Shown in pieces: positions 1-11,765 of a stretch of 64,000 nucleotides of DNA. The notes under the pieces are model-generated. The model made no database searches. It saw only the letters and a list, made by a program, of their open reading frames with translations, and had not been told where the DNA came from. The stretch covers positions 8,858,501 through 8,922,500 of the forward strand of contig WPIO01000002.1 in NCBI GenBank assembly GCA_009760855.2. Direction: 5' to 3'. Each line of letters opens with the position of its first letter. Position 1 is the stretch's first letter. The stretch is from Cristatella mucedo (Eukaryota > Bryozoa > Phylactolaemata > Cristatellidae). The position numbers were made by a program, and so were the translations under genes.

Positions 1-622
1 TCAATTATTCTGTCACTTACCTTAAGGTCACTCCATTCTCTTGTTTCAATTTACCTAAATGAATTACTTTCACTTCAGCTATATTTCACAATGCACCGGC
101 AGTCCGAAGTCTAAATACATCAATGATCAAGTTACAAAGTCTGCAGGGTAGGCATGATTTTGTATTTACACTTTAGATCCTACTGCCAAGACGTCAATGA
201 TACCCTAATCTCTTCTTTTTGACAATATCAAATGCTAGTTTCCATTTATTTAAGCCCAACAAGTTCCCATCATGCTATTCACACATTTAAGGACATTTTC
301 ATTGTTAAATTTGGCAGAGATTTGGCAGGATTTGCAAGTTCCAAAATGCATAAATAGCCTTTGTTATAGGTTTTAGCACTGCTGGCACAGTAGAGTCAGG
401 GCTCAACTACAAAATCTGACAGGCCTCTTTCTCCATCCATGAGCCATAAAGCCTACCTTGCCCGGGTGCCTCGGTATTAATTCGGCTGTCAGTTAATCTG
501 CAATAAATAAAGAAATTGCACCCCACCACATGTAAGCATTGTGCGACAACATCCATGAATGTCTCTAAAGATTCAGAACCAAAGACACAACTAAATACAT
601 GCAGCATAAAGCAAAGCCGCAC

Positions 623-741
623 CGTTGTGCCGTTACGCGTGTAATTTAGCATGCCGTCATAGTTCACTTGGTAGAAGAGGCAAGACGTGCTGCCATCCTT
701 TTCACGAACCGTGTAGTTCATTGGTGTAGCCATGCCCAACT
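623..741 (-). CDS. Candidate internal exon, weak LAMP-like resemblance
   Basis: Preceded on the minus strand by a pyrimidine-rich tract and AG, then about 40 open codons including MNYTVREKDGSTSCLF and LNYTRNGTT, with possible donors at 636/635 or 622/621. The pattern of beta-strand, DG(S/T), CLF, then NYT glycosylation sites recalls the first strands of LAMP-type lysosomal glycoprotein domains. This is a visual resemblance over one short exon. No partner exon with matching phase was found, so the product is not established. Confidence 0.25.
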
Positions 742-1119
742 CTATCAAGCATAAAATGCAAAACGTTTATAAGATCCAGAAGAAAATACATTGCAAGATG
801 CAATTGTCATAATTTTTCATGCTTGCCAAAGACAGCTTGGGATTCTAATGTCTTGAAAAGATACGATATATCTCCAAACAAAACCGGTTACATATATTTC
901 ATTTAGGAAAGAATGTTCTTCCATGTGTCTCTAACAACTTAAGCATGACAGATAATTCTTCATCAGAGGAATGTACAAGGAAAAAGTGAAGACTTTAGGG
1001 CTTCAGTTCCCGTTTAAATTTTTTTAAATTCTGTTTCCCATCACATGACGAGGTAAAACCTTGAAGCTGGGCAAACACCAAAGTAAGTATAGGGTGTTCA
1101 AGCTAATAAGCAGTGCCTT

Positions 1120-1402
1120 TAGTTTTTATGTTTCTAAAGTCTGTATTTCACTGTCGACTGACGTCACGATACCACCTGACTGTAAGGCATCTAAACAGAA
1201 GCTAAAAACCCACCTGGCCCTTTTGCCTGTGCATGGTCTGCATGAATTGCTCTTTGTGAGATTAATCGTGCCGACACAGCGCAAGTTATCTCTAGCCATT
1301 TGGCATGCTTTCTTTGCAGCACAGGTTAAGTGCCTACATAGAGATTTACATCTCTTCAGCGCTACAGAAATGTCAGAAATTATTATTATTATTATTGCAC
1401 AG
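1120..1402 (+). mobile_element. L2 LINE 3' fragment
   Basis: Encodes the eroded C-terminus of the L2 polyprotein (KASKQKLKTHLALLPV). It is followed by the degenerate AAGTGCCTA...CTC tail and an ATT run at 1379-1396. Confidence 0.7.
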
Positions 1403-1940
1403 CACCTTGCTCTCAAGTAGGTGACTGACACTCACCAGAACCAAATACGCTCCAAAGGACGATAGCAAGACATCACCACACATAGCACGTATGATCTATA
1501 CAAACATCAAGGGAGATCAAGCAACTGTAGCCGAAAGTTAACCGGATAAGTTATAAATATATAGCATGTTTGGTGCACTCATCCCAAAATGCAATCATGT
1601 AAGCTGAGCCAGGTAGAGAAGTCACGGCAAAGAATGCTTTTACCTCGTGAAGTGCAAAACGCAATGAGGAAACAAACTCAGGAGTGCCGCTTGTCATGCT
1701 GACGTGGCTCTCCATGCCAACCATTGCTACTGTGCCCCTGCTCTTTTTAATACAGCTGCCTGATAAGGAGATCGTTTTATAAATCTTCAAATAGCATTAG
1801 CCCAGCTGAGTAGAGATCAAATTACTCAGCTTTCTGCTTTGTTCACGGTGCTTTGTTCTGCTAGCATCTGAGTGAGTGATAGAGAAGGCACGAGTAAGCA
1901 TTCATGAGTGAGCAGGAATGAACAAAAGTCTATTCATGAA

Positions 1941-1943
1941 GAG

Positions 1944-1995
<52 letters not shown>
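1941..1995. repeat. (GA)n microsatellite
   Basis: About 55 bp of nearly pure GA on the plus strand. Confidence 0.95.
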
Positions 1996-1996
<1 letters not shown>

Positions 1997-2899
1997 CATA
2001 ACTGCAACCTCAGTATGCATGCACAATGCCTCAGGAGACTATTCATCTCAGAAAAGATAAAATCTTTTAGCACTGGAATTAGCACTGGAGTTTGAAAATA
2101 TATGAATATTAATTAGTATAGCGGCTCATCACTCCAGGCGGTATACCTGAGATGAACTGTCAGCCTCATTGCTTTTAATATCTGATGAGATCTCACCGTC
2201 ACTTTCAATTAGGTTTTCTGAGTAGTAGAGCAGGGAGAACCAACGTATATCCTTCCTAGTAGTTAGAAACAAATTCCAAAACAAAGGAAGGGATAACTGA
2301 CAACCGAGTAACTAGAAAAAAGATTTCACCAATAAAATGAGCCAAAAGGTATTGTCAAATCAAAGTGGAACTCTGTAGCAGAAATGTGACATAGCAAGAA
2401 GCAATTAGCATAATCTTGCACACCTCCAATGGCCATCTAATAATTACAAATATGGCTTGAAATCAATTATATGCCCATAGCCAGAATACACTGTACAATG
2501 AAAATTATTTTCTCCAACTGAAATATGAAACACGATATTCTTCCTGAGGATCGCATTTGAAAAATCCTATCTAAGCATATAACACAGGCATGGAAACTAA
2601 CTACGACGACAGATAGCATCACGGCGATGTTACGTTGTCCACACTGCTAGTCAGAATGGAACTTCTAACATGCCAACAGGCTACACAAAGAATATTCTCG
2701 AGTTCATTCCAGCTTAGTATTGTGCTTCACTACTGGTTCTGGTAGACTAAATTGAACGGCACGGTCCATGGGATCATAATAACGAAATAGAATATCCCGA
2801 TTGGTTGTATCACTATCTAATCTTGGAGGTACTAGCTTGCATCTAGTTGAGTTCCAGGTACTCATAGCATACAGTTCAAGCAAGACATTCCAGCTAGCG

Positions 2900-4170
2900 C
2901 CGATGCTCAGCAACGGAAACAAATTATTTGGCTAACCGAATGTTATGCCGTACGCTTAGCGAGACGCTAGAGCTGTGCACCGATGCAGCAGTGAAAGCGT
3001 GAGTGTCGAAGCAGTCAAGCATGCCTTCCAATGCATCAGCCAGGGCGAGGTGTATGAGCAAGTGCCGGGGCGCGTTGTATAAGCAAGTGCCAGGGCGAAG
3101 TCGATGCATTAGTATCGAGCATCATTGATGTGTGAGTACCGTGTGCCGGTACCGAGCGCCGTCAAGGCATGGTCCGACAGAGCATATACGGTCCCAGCTT
3201 CGTTGGTTGTTGCCTGTTGTTGCCCTCGATGGCGTCTATAGGTCATCGTCAGGCGGCACCGTTTATGCAGGGGTCTGCCTCGGGAATTGAGCGCGTAGCG
3301 ATGGCGAACGACGAGCCGACTCCAAAAGGCTAGCACGCGTGTGAAGCTGAAGCAGCTTCAAGGGGACACAACCCCATACTGGTGTTACAGGAAGGCGTGT
3401 ATTTCGAGAGGCCAACGAACGGTTAGTGTATAAACTGCAGCAGAAGGTAGACTTCCGTGTACATAGCGTAAGTATTCGCCGGTGGCAGAGTCGGCATCTC
3501 CAAGTGGAAGGAGAAAAAGGGACGATCGTCCGTTAAGAGCAACGGACAGGCAGAAAGCGCTAAGCTTGGGATGCTGACTTGTCACATGACCCTCGCTGTA
3601 GTGGCCGATCTGCGGTAAAGGCTAGCCGAAGCAGCAGCCCACGTGCGCACGGCGAGGCGGTAAAACCCCATATTAATCTTATAGGTCGGGAAGCAGCAGT
3701 GGCAGCCAGTACTGTGAGACGGTCAACACAATGGGCGCCCGTAACCGTTGACCGGCGATTTCGGGGACAACTTACCCAGACACCACGACAAAGCAGCAAG
3801 GCCAATTACGAAGGCCATTTTCCAAAAGGCCAAGCCTTTCCTCTGAAAATTAAGGGAGGTACTCAAACTCAAGACGCATCAAAACGGTATGGGTCGCTGA
3901 GGCCGGTGATAAAGCTAGCGCGCATCTGCACTAAACGACGCAACGGCAAGCACAGAAAAACAAGGTACTGATCCCTGAGACAGCTAAATCTAAGTAAAAA
4001 AGGCCTAAGCGCATATCAAATCGGGAACTTACGCCGTCCGCACACCATTAACGTGACTTGCCGGTAGCCTAGCCAGCCGGTAACTGCTGGCACAGGGATG
4101 CCGGTGTGCATGTCACATGACCTGAAGAATAGGGTTCGATGTGAAGGTCATAACATATCCGAATTGAGCT
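2900..4170. other. GC-richer stretch without a recognised gene, two CLEAR-like E-boxes
   Basis: Base composition is more GC- and CpG-rich than its flanks. Open frames of 60-130 codons occur on both strands, but none resembles a known family. The palindrome GTCACATGAC occurs twice, at 3581-3590 and 4112-4121. The stretch could be an untranscribed CpG-rich island or the promoter of a gene outside view. Confidence 0.3.
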
Positions 4171-4375
4171 TCCGGTGCCTGCAAACATGAATCCAGTGGT
4201 CGACGAGATGTTTCCTGAAGGCACGGGATCTTATATGGACATAGAAGAGGTAAAGGGATTACCATGCATCGGCGCCAAATGTGATTGCGTAACTTGCATT
4301 ACGAGCTTACGCCTAAATCTGCATTGTTACAGGCTTCTAGGCTGGAGCGCTGTTAACTAAGGATTCAGCTTGTAT

Positions 4376-5035
4376 CTTAATAATAATAATACACTTGATA
4401 AAGCGCCCTCGGAGAAATCGATCTCTTTCTAGGCGCTTTAAATTTGCTGCAAAGGAAACGCGATCGAATGATGAGTGGTATCGTGCTTGATAAACAACAT
4501 GAATAACATGGTTAGGGGTGACATGCACAGGGTCACCATGCAAGTGTGGTTAGTGGCAGCATGCAACAGTGTCCGCACACAGAAATACATAAAGGACGAA
4601 TCGCAGGGACCCACTAAATGCTGTCCTAAATAGGTGCATTTTAAGTTTTTTTCAATGTAGTCAAGTCAGGGGGTGTTGTGACGCAAATCATGAGTGAATT
4701 CCATGCTTTGGGAGGATGCGAAGTAAATGCACGGTCTCCAAAGGATTTGAGGTTTGTACGAGGTATAGGTAAACAGTTAGTTTTCGAAAAGTGGGTGGTA
4801 CGATGCTTAGCCTGGTTGGGAGCAGATCTGGTGGATAGGCTGAAGCCAAAGAATGAAGGGACCTAAAAGTGAGTGAGAAAACCTTGAAATCGATCTGTTG
4901 CTTGACTAGTAGCCAGTGCAGGTCGGCGAGAAGTGAGGTGATGTGGCAACTTCGATGCTCACGATAGACATGCCTAGCTGCAGAGTTTTGCACCAGCTGT
5001 AAGCACCTGATCTTGGCATACAATCGCCGAGGCGC
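4376..5035 (-). mobile_element. L2 LINE 3' fragment
   Basis: Read on the minus strand: remnants of LQLVQNSAARHVYREH, SLLADLHWLLVKQQIDFK and TFRSLHSLASAYPPDLL, then the 3' UTR and stem-loop tail with an AAT run at 4378-4391. Frames are broken. Confidence 0.85.
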
Positions 5036-5524
5036 CTCAAATGTCAGTCATCCGTCCGGTTTTGCGGCTGTGCAGTGCACCAGAGATATTTTAGAGTGAA
5101 TTTTAAACCACAACATAAAATTATTAGTGCAGTTATAAAGATATGATTAGAGAGGCACAGTTGTCCCAGTCAGTAGCCATTGGTTTAGAGATGGGCACAT
5201 CAATCGGTGAAAGCAAGCTAAGCAAATTAAATTTTATTTCTGCCACTTCTAAGCAGCTTGAATTCATTTCGTGTTGTGATTGTCCGCAGTTCCACAGTTT
5301 TGGTCCGGTCACATACTTTTTTCTGTTTCCCGATCACCACCATCGGTAGGACCAACATTTTCTGTCTGTTCTGTTTGTTGTTGTGAGACCATGTGAGTTG
5401 GCTTTATGCTGCGGCTGATATCGTGACCCTCTGAACTGCTGGAAGCTGCATTTTAATTTTGCTTATGCTACCTCTGATAGCTAGCGGTATTCTGTGGTCG
5501 GTGCTTTCTCACTGTATGCGTATT

Positions 5525-6000
5525 GAAATTGTAATGTAATGTAATGTATCTCCTTCTGTAACTCCACAAAGCCACAAAGACTATGTGGGTGTTATGTAGG
5601 AGAGTTTTGTATAGCGCACTCACAGCCTAATCGGCTTTCAGTACGCATTCGATAGCCAACAGACTTCACCACACGCAACAAAGAGAAAGTGGGAATTATA
5701 GCTGAATCAGGAGAGCAGTTGAGGTAGTGAGTAGCATGGAAGTAGCAGCTCAGGACCGCTGGAAAGGATGAGCCATAGTCGGCAGCAGGAGAGTAGTTGT
5801 CGTTGGGTAAGAATCGTGGAAGCGAGTCCACAGTTTAGGACCTGCAGAGCTAAAGCTTCTGTCGTCACCGGTCTTCAAGCAGAGGAATGGAACAGCTAAT
5901 TTGTGGTCCATACAGACCTGAGGGCACGAGGAGGCTGAAACTGGTGCAACAGTTCAGCTAGGTATGGAGGAGCCAAGCCGCGGCTTTTAGTCAGTTTAGT
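5525..6000 (-). mobile_element. Second LINE family (CR1/L2-like, 'LINE-B') 3' fragment
   Basis: The minus strand shows YLAELLHQFQPPRALR-like coding followed by a distinctive 3' end: the bases GGCTGTGAGTGCGCTATAC, then a TGGAGTTACAGAAGGAGATA segment and a TTACATTACATT tail. It shares long stretches with 7545-7970 and 8440-8712. Weaker similarity may continue to about 6290. Confidence 0.7.
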
Positions 6001-6573
6001 CGTCTGTACACCTTATGCCCATGCGCACCGTGTTGACTTTCTGCTCAGTATGTACTGCATCTTTCGATGGAAACAAAAGGTCAGGCTGATTCCGACGACA
6101 TGACTTGCCACTTATTCAGCGTGTTCTTGCTGTAGTTACCTGAAGCAGATGCTGAATACTCTGCTGGCGTCAGGCCTAATATTGCTGCTCTAGCATATGT
6201 CAAACGAGCAAAATATAGAAAGGGAGTTGATACCGTTGACGCGAGCATTAATCCTTCTCTGGGCATGTCCTAAACAAGTTGAGCTGTCGATGATCATCAA
6301 TCAATAGTCAGTGGCCCGAATTGCCACTTGGCAAACCTCTTGCTCGGGAGTATGCGAATTTCAAACACCCACCTGCACAGTGGCTAATGTTAAGATGGGC
6401 AATGATATTGAGCCCGTTTGTACCTCTTCCCTCCCCTTCCCTCCCCCAGTATACAGTCATCGTTGTGCACCTTTTGCAGCTCTGTAGAAACCGTGGAAGC
6501 CGTCGGCCACTCAAGAGCCTGCACTCTGCAAATGCGATACCTCTGCCAATGGGGCACTCTGCTCTGAGGTCTG

Positions 6574-6574
<1 letters not shown>

Positions 6575-6637
<63 letters not shown>

Positions 6638-6673
6638 ATGCGTGCGTGTGTGTGTGTGTCTGTGTGTGTGTGT
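6575..6673. repeat. (TG)n microsatellite
   Basis: About 100 bp of TG with a few CA and GC interruptions near 6637-6660. Confidence 0.95.
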
Positions 6674-7544
6674 ACGAAGCCGTAAGATTAATGAAGCTTT
6701 ATTGTTAGAGCTCCGTGCTGATGCACACATCGGTGTCCTGCTCGTGTATGGATGATATTACAAGGCCAAAAGTTCAGGCAATGCACCCTGTGGTTATTGA
6801 GTAGGCAGGGCTGCTCCGGGCAATGCTAGGCGTGGCAGTGATGCAGATGCCTCTCAAAACGGCGGTCAGCTTCCAAGCATAAGTGGCCAGGTCTGCAGCT
6901 GCCATCCTTTTGTACGTGAGCATTCGGGACGATAAGATCGGTGCCCTCTTTCACATTTACTGCTAGCGGCTTCGATGGCATCCTTACATCCGGTCTCCCA
7001 AGCTTGGATGTGCCACTGATCTTTCTGCCGGCTGTATGGGTCCTCTCACAGTCGCAGTCACTTCAGGAGCTTGAGTCGGTGCTGCAGCTGGACTATCTTG
7101 CTGAAGTCGGACTATCCTGACTGCTGTCGCTCGTGGTAAGCTGTGCCTTGCAGGTCACCAGCAGACATCGCAGGAAAATGGGAGATAGAGAAAGCCAGAA
7201 ATAGAGATAGACAAAACCAGAAAGCATAACGAGACAGGGTGGATAGGGGTTGGTCGAAATAATCGCTGACTAGTGCAAAGACTACTATAGGCAAACAGTG
7301 CCTTTGGCTAGGCACTCTCTCAAACACATGTATCACATGGGACGTTGCTATGTGGATCTTTGTTTGTTGTCTTTGCTTTTTTTTTTGGTGAGCATATATG
7401 CGAAAGAAACAAATACAAAACGTTGAGACCAATGCGTAGCTCCACTGAAAACCAAGGCAGATACTCAAAGTATGTCCAGAAGAATGAACCACGTGACATG
7501 TTTTAATGTAGTGTAATTCACATGCATCTGTCACTCCAAAAGCC
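6674..7544. other. No recognised gene
   Basis: Unique-looking DNA with no coding or repeat signal I can support. A 140-codon minus-strand frame (7534-7112) has no family resemblance. Confidence 0.4.
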
Positions 7545-8110
7545 AGAAGGACTAAGTGGGTGTTGCGCTGGTGGCTGCGAGCTTTCCGTAGCCCACTCGA
7601 AGTCTAAGCAGCTTCCGGTACACATAAGGTAACCAGCAGACTTCATCTCTCAAGCAATAAAGGAGAAGTAAGAATCCTAGCTGAAAAGGAGGACAGTTGA
7701 AACGTGAGTAACTTAAAAGAAGCAGAGCATGGCGGTTGGAAAGGATTGGCCACAGTCAGTAGCATGAGAGATGTCGCTGAGTAGGAATTGTGGAAGTGTG
7801 TTCTGCAATCAAGGTCGTGTAGAGCAAACGTTTCTGTGACCAATGGTCATTAAGCAAAACAAATGTAAGTGCTAATATAGTTTTAAAAGAGGACCCGAGG
7901 GTACGAGGTAACTGAAACTGGTGCTGCAGTTCAGCTAGGTACGTAGGAGCCAAGCCATGTTGGGCCTTGCAGGCTAGAGTACGAATTTTGCTCGGTATCA
8001 GTTGATTAGCAGATAGTTATTGCAGCTATTTCAATAAAGGAGCCGCATAGTTGAAGCTCTTGAGTTTTTTGTTGTTGACCAGCTTCTAGCGATATTCATC
8101 ACCAGCTGCA
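7545..8110 (-). mobile_element. LINE-B 3' fragment
   Basis: Diverged copy of the element at 5525-6000. It shares the TYLAELQHQFQLPRTL-type coding and the 3' segment, with the same internal order. No (ATTAC) tail remains. Confidence 0.65.
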
Positions 8111-8429
8111 GAGCTCAATGGGTATTTTTGGTAGCCCAGCCGAAACTGTATCACGCCAATCTAGCCTCGACCAAACCTTGGAGCTATGAAGGTCTCTACC
8201 AAGCCACCGAGATAGACAGTCCCTAATCTTAAACAAGGATCAAGCCGTACTTGCTGTGGAAGCTGTTTTCTTAATGAAACTTTTAAAAGAACAAAGTCTC
8301 ATAGTCCAGCCGTGCGATTAGGGTGCCCTATGAGTAGAAGTTAGGTTTTTATCACTGTCAAGCTTAAGAAAGTGGCCGACATCTCAGATCAACTGTCGGC
8401 AAGGCAAGCATTTATTAGTTGCTTCAGCG

Positions 8430-8715
8430 GATTCCGATAGTTTAAATGATAAGTGCAGCTGCACTTCATCATAATAGGAGCGATCGCTTTCCAGCCGGCC
8501 TAAACTGGTACTTCCATACTTATTATTACCTCAACTGTACTCCTGACCCAGCTATGCTTCTAAATTTTCCTTTACTTCGTGAGATGAAGTGTGTTGGCTA
8601 TCGAATGTGTACCGAAAGCCGCTTAGGCTGTGAGTGCACTACGCAAAACTCTAGAGTGTGACACCGACATAGTCTTTGAGGCTCTGTGGAGTTACAGGTG
8701 GAGATAAATTACATT
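8430..8715 (+). mobile_element. LINE-B 3' fragment, plus orientation
   Basis: Carries the same 3' segment as 5525-6000 in the opposite orientation, including GGCTATCGAATGTGTACCGA and the TTACATTAC end at 8710. Confidence 0.7.
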
Positions 8716-8717
8716 AC

Positions 8718-9260
8718 TTAGCTGATCCCGTAGGCCCGAATCACGTTTCCGAGAGGCTCGGCATAAATCGCGAACAGCAATGTACCGAAAACCGTCCCTT
8801 GTGGGACTACATCGGTGAGTAGTCTTCTGAATGAGCTGCTACCACCAACCATAGCACACTGACTGACCACGTGCGGAGGAGACAAGCACGATCCGAAACA
8901 CGACGGTCCTTCGTCTGCCAGACTGATCGTTGTTCTTAGCTGTTCAAGTAGGATACCATGATCAATAGTGTCAAACGTAGCTAATAAATCAAGCAGGAAC
9001 AGGGCAGTGACATAACCATCACTGTGGCTGCACAGAATGTCATTGGTCACTCAGAAGTTTCAGTGACTGGTATCACTCGAATCCCTAGTGGAATTGTTCA
9101 GACAATTCATTCTTGTCAGTGTACCACAAGTTGCTAGTGACAATTTTCCGAAGAGTCTTAGATAAAAAGGAAGAAGGGAAACTGTTAGATACTTTGCTAA
9201 GACCTCGGAATCCAGTGTGGTCGAACGATGGCCCCTTTATCCAGAGAAGCACTACGAACC
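8718..9260 (-). mobile_element. CR1/L2-like reverse transcriptase fragment
   Basis: Minus-strand frame with motif A-like LLDLLATFDTIDHGILLEQL and motif B-like VPQGTVFGTLLFAIYA. The catalytic motif C is not present. It differs from the main L2 copies, so it probably belongs to LINE-B or a third family. It abuts the LINE-B 3' end at 8715. Confidence 0.75.
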
Positions 9261-10930
9261 TGAGTTACAGCTTGACTATGCTTGTCGGCTAGTGAAGACC
9301 GTACACGGGGATGGTAATGGGGTTTCCTTTTCGTGACAGCTCTTTGTGCTGGACTTAATGGGCTTCTAAAGAACAAGCTTGAAAACTTAGCTCGTTATAA
9401 TATTAAAAAAAGTGTACGTAATGTGGACTGTGTGTGATTGGCAGCTTAAAGGCTTTTTTGTTTAGGATTCGTGCCTGCGGTACCCAAGCGTGTCGAACTC
9501 TCTGTCCACGAGTACCCGGTGTAATCCTGGGACTGCCGTTAGCCTGTAGCATTGCTGCGATTCAAGAAATTGGTGGTGGTCTGTGGCCTTTGATATATCT
9601 ACACCGTGATATGTGCACCTTCGATGTGTCTGTGTCATCGCGGTGTATCCAAAGAAAGAAGCGCAGCTGAACTATTCTCATGCCGGTCGATCTTCTTGGA
9701 GTGCCAGTCACATAGTCGCAGAGCACGAGTCTGCTTCGGTGCGCCGCATCTCGTGGAATTTTACGGTCGGGGACACTCCTCATTGGCATGCTCCGAGTCC
9801 CAGCCTTGTGTCTAGGGTGGGTTCAAGTCCTGCAGCCGGCATTTGTTCATTGAATGTCGCCGAGTGGTGTGAAAGACGCTAGGCTCTTTCTGCCATCGCG
9901 TAAAGAGTAGGCTTGTGAATCACCTGCTCCTGGCATTACTTCTGCTTATGCCCGAGAATTGCTGCATGGGCAATTAGTAGGTTATTTTTGTAGCTCCTCA
10001 TGATGCACTTCAGAGCAGTAGCGTTGAGCCTCGCAACAATAGCACGAAATGTAAAGGGGGCCTTCCGAATACAGCACTGATTTTGCCATTCCTATTAGCT
10101 AAAATACTTTTGATTTTGTTCTGAATTACTGGTGAACGATGTTAACACAGTTTTGTATACTTCATGTTGCATGTCGCTTTACATTTTATTTGAGTTGTGC
10201 CTTCACTAACAATGATTGTGGTTTCAGGCTGGGGGATCCAGTTCGGCATTGCTAATGGACTTGGCTGCCAATGAGAAAGCTGTGCACGGCGACTTTTACA
10301 ATGGTAAAAAGCAGCCCTATGTGCCTGCCTGCATGCCGGATCTGTTGCTAGTGATTGCCTTCCGATGTGATTCACCTCCTTAACGATGACTTGCTTCAGT
10401 GCCGTTTGTGCTTTCTAATGGTGACTGATTAATGGGCAGCTTGCATTCTGGAGGGTTGGGTGTCCTGGATGTCATCAGGCAAATTAATTTGCTGTGCTTC
10501 CCTGACTGGATTGGGACATGGTTAAGGTTATTTAAGAAAGCTAGCAGGTCGATCAACCTTTTCCCTTTCATGATCAATCTGTTTACAGAGCTCTATTGCA
10601 TCATGTAGTGAACGCTTCAGTTCCATCGGCAGAGCATAGATCGGCCACCTAGCAACCCGGCTGCCGGAGGACAGCTCTACCTCGAATTACCCTGGCACCA
10701 GCAAGTCAGCTGAACCTGGTGATTTGTCGTAGTAAATGGTCTAACACGAGTCACTACTAGCCTTTACGGCCTGCTTCTTTGCCTTAGTATGGTGAAAGAA
10801 AGAGAGGACTAGGGTTTGACTAAAACCTCTACCTTAATGACTCTTTGCAGACTCTTTGACCTGAACATGTGCACGTGTGCCGCATGCACGCGTCTCATGT
10901 GTGTGCATCTGTGCATGTGTGTGTATGCGT
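9261..10930. other. No recognised gene
   Basis: Short overlapping frames only. Nothing resembling a conserved exon or a repeat family was found. Confidence 0.4.
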
Positions 10931-10937
10931 ATATTTA

Positions 10938-11299
<362 letters not shown>

Positions 11300-11324
11300 G
11301 TATGTACGCATTTTCTCGGCGAAT

Positions 11325-11765
11325 TTTCACTGACTGTTAGGTCCTGCCATTCTCTGGCTCATACCTATCTATCAGAGCCACAACCCAATCAGGTTAGGTA
11401 TCATACCACCAGCTCTTCTGAATCAAGTCGTTTAGCTACAAACTTACCTCAAATCCTTTGGAGACCGTGCCTGAAGTTTGTAAGCTTCCAAAGTATGGAA
11501 CTTACTGCCGACTGACGTCAAGACACCCCTTGATTTTGTGATATTAAAGTAATTAGCTAAACTCACCGGTTTATCACAGCATTTGCTATGTCCTTGTGAG
11601 TTGTTCTTTGTGTGCTTATGCAAGCTGATACAGCTGGCACAAATTACAAACCATGTTAATATGCTTCCTTTACAGCATAGTTTAAGTGCTTAGAATGAAC
11701 TTTAGTTTTCTGATGGTGTTATACAAATTTATTCTTTTTATTATAAGTATTAACTGTACCGTCTG
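11325..11765 (+). mobile_element. L2 LINE 3' fragment
   Basis: Starts with eroded SLTVRSCHSLAHTYLSEPQ, continues through the CTGCCGACTGACGTCA segment also seen at 1150 and 18860, and ends in a decayed tail (GTGTTATACAAATTTATT) with A/T-rich sequence. Confidence 0.65.

Noticed and set aside
1640-1765. Minus-strand frame GTVAMVGMESHVSMTSGTPE followed by a GTAAAA donor, a possible exon
   Set aside because: Its splice phase does not join to the candidate exon at 623-741, and it resembles no family I know.
3579-3971. 130-codon plus-strand frame in the GC-rich stretch
   Set aside because: Basic, low-complexity sequence without motifs; equally long frames exist on the opposite strand.
8430-9260. 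LINE 5' inversion (twin priming) at 8715/8718
   Set aside because: The inverted RT segment lies beyond the 3' end of the plus-oriented copy, not upstream of it, so the geometry does not fit twin priming. Two separate insertions are simpler.
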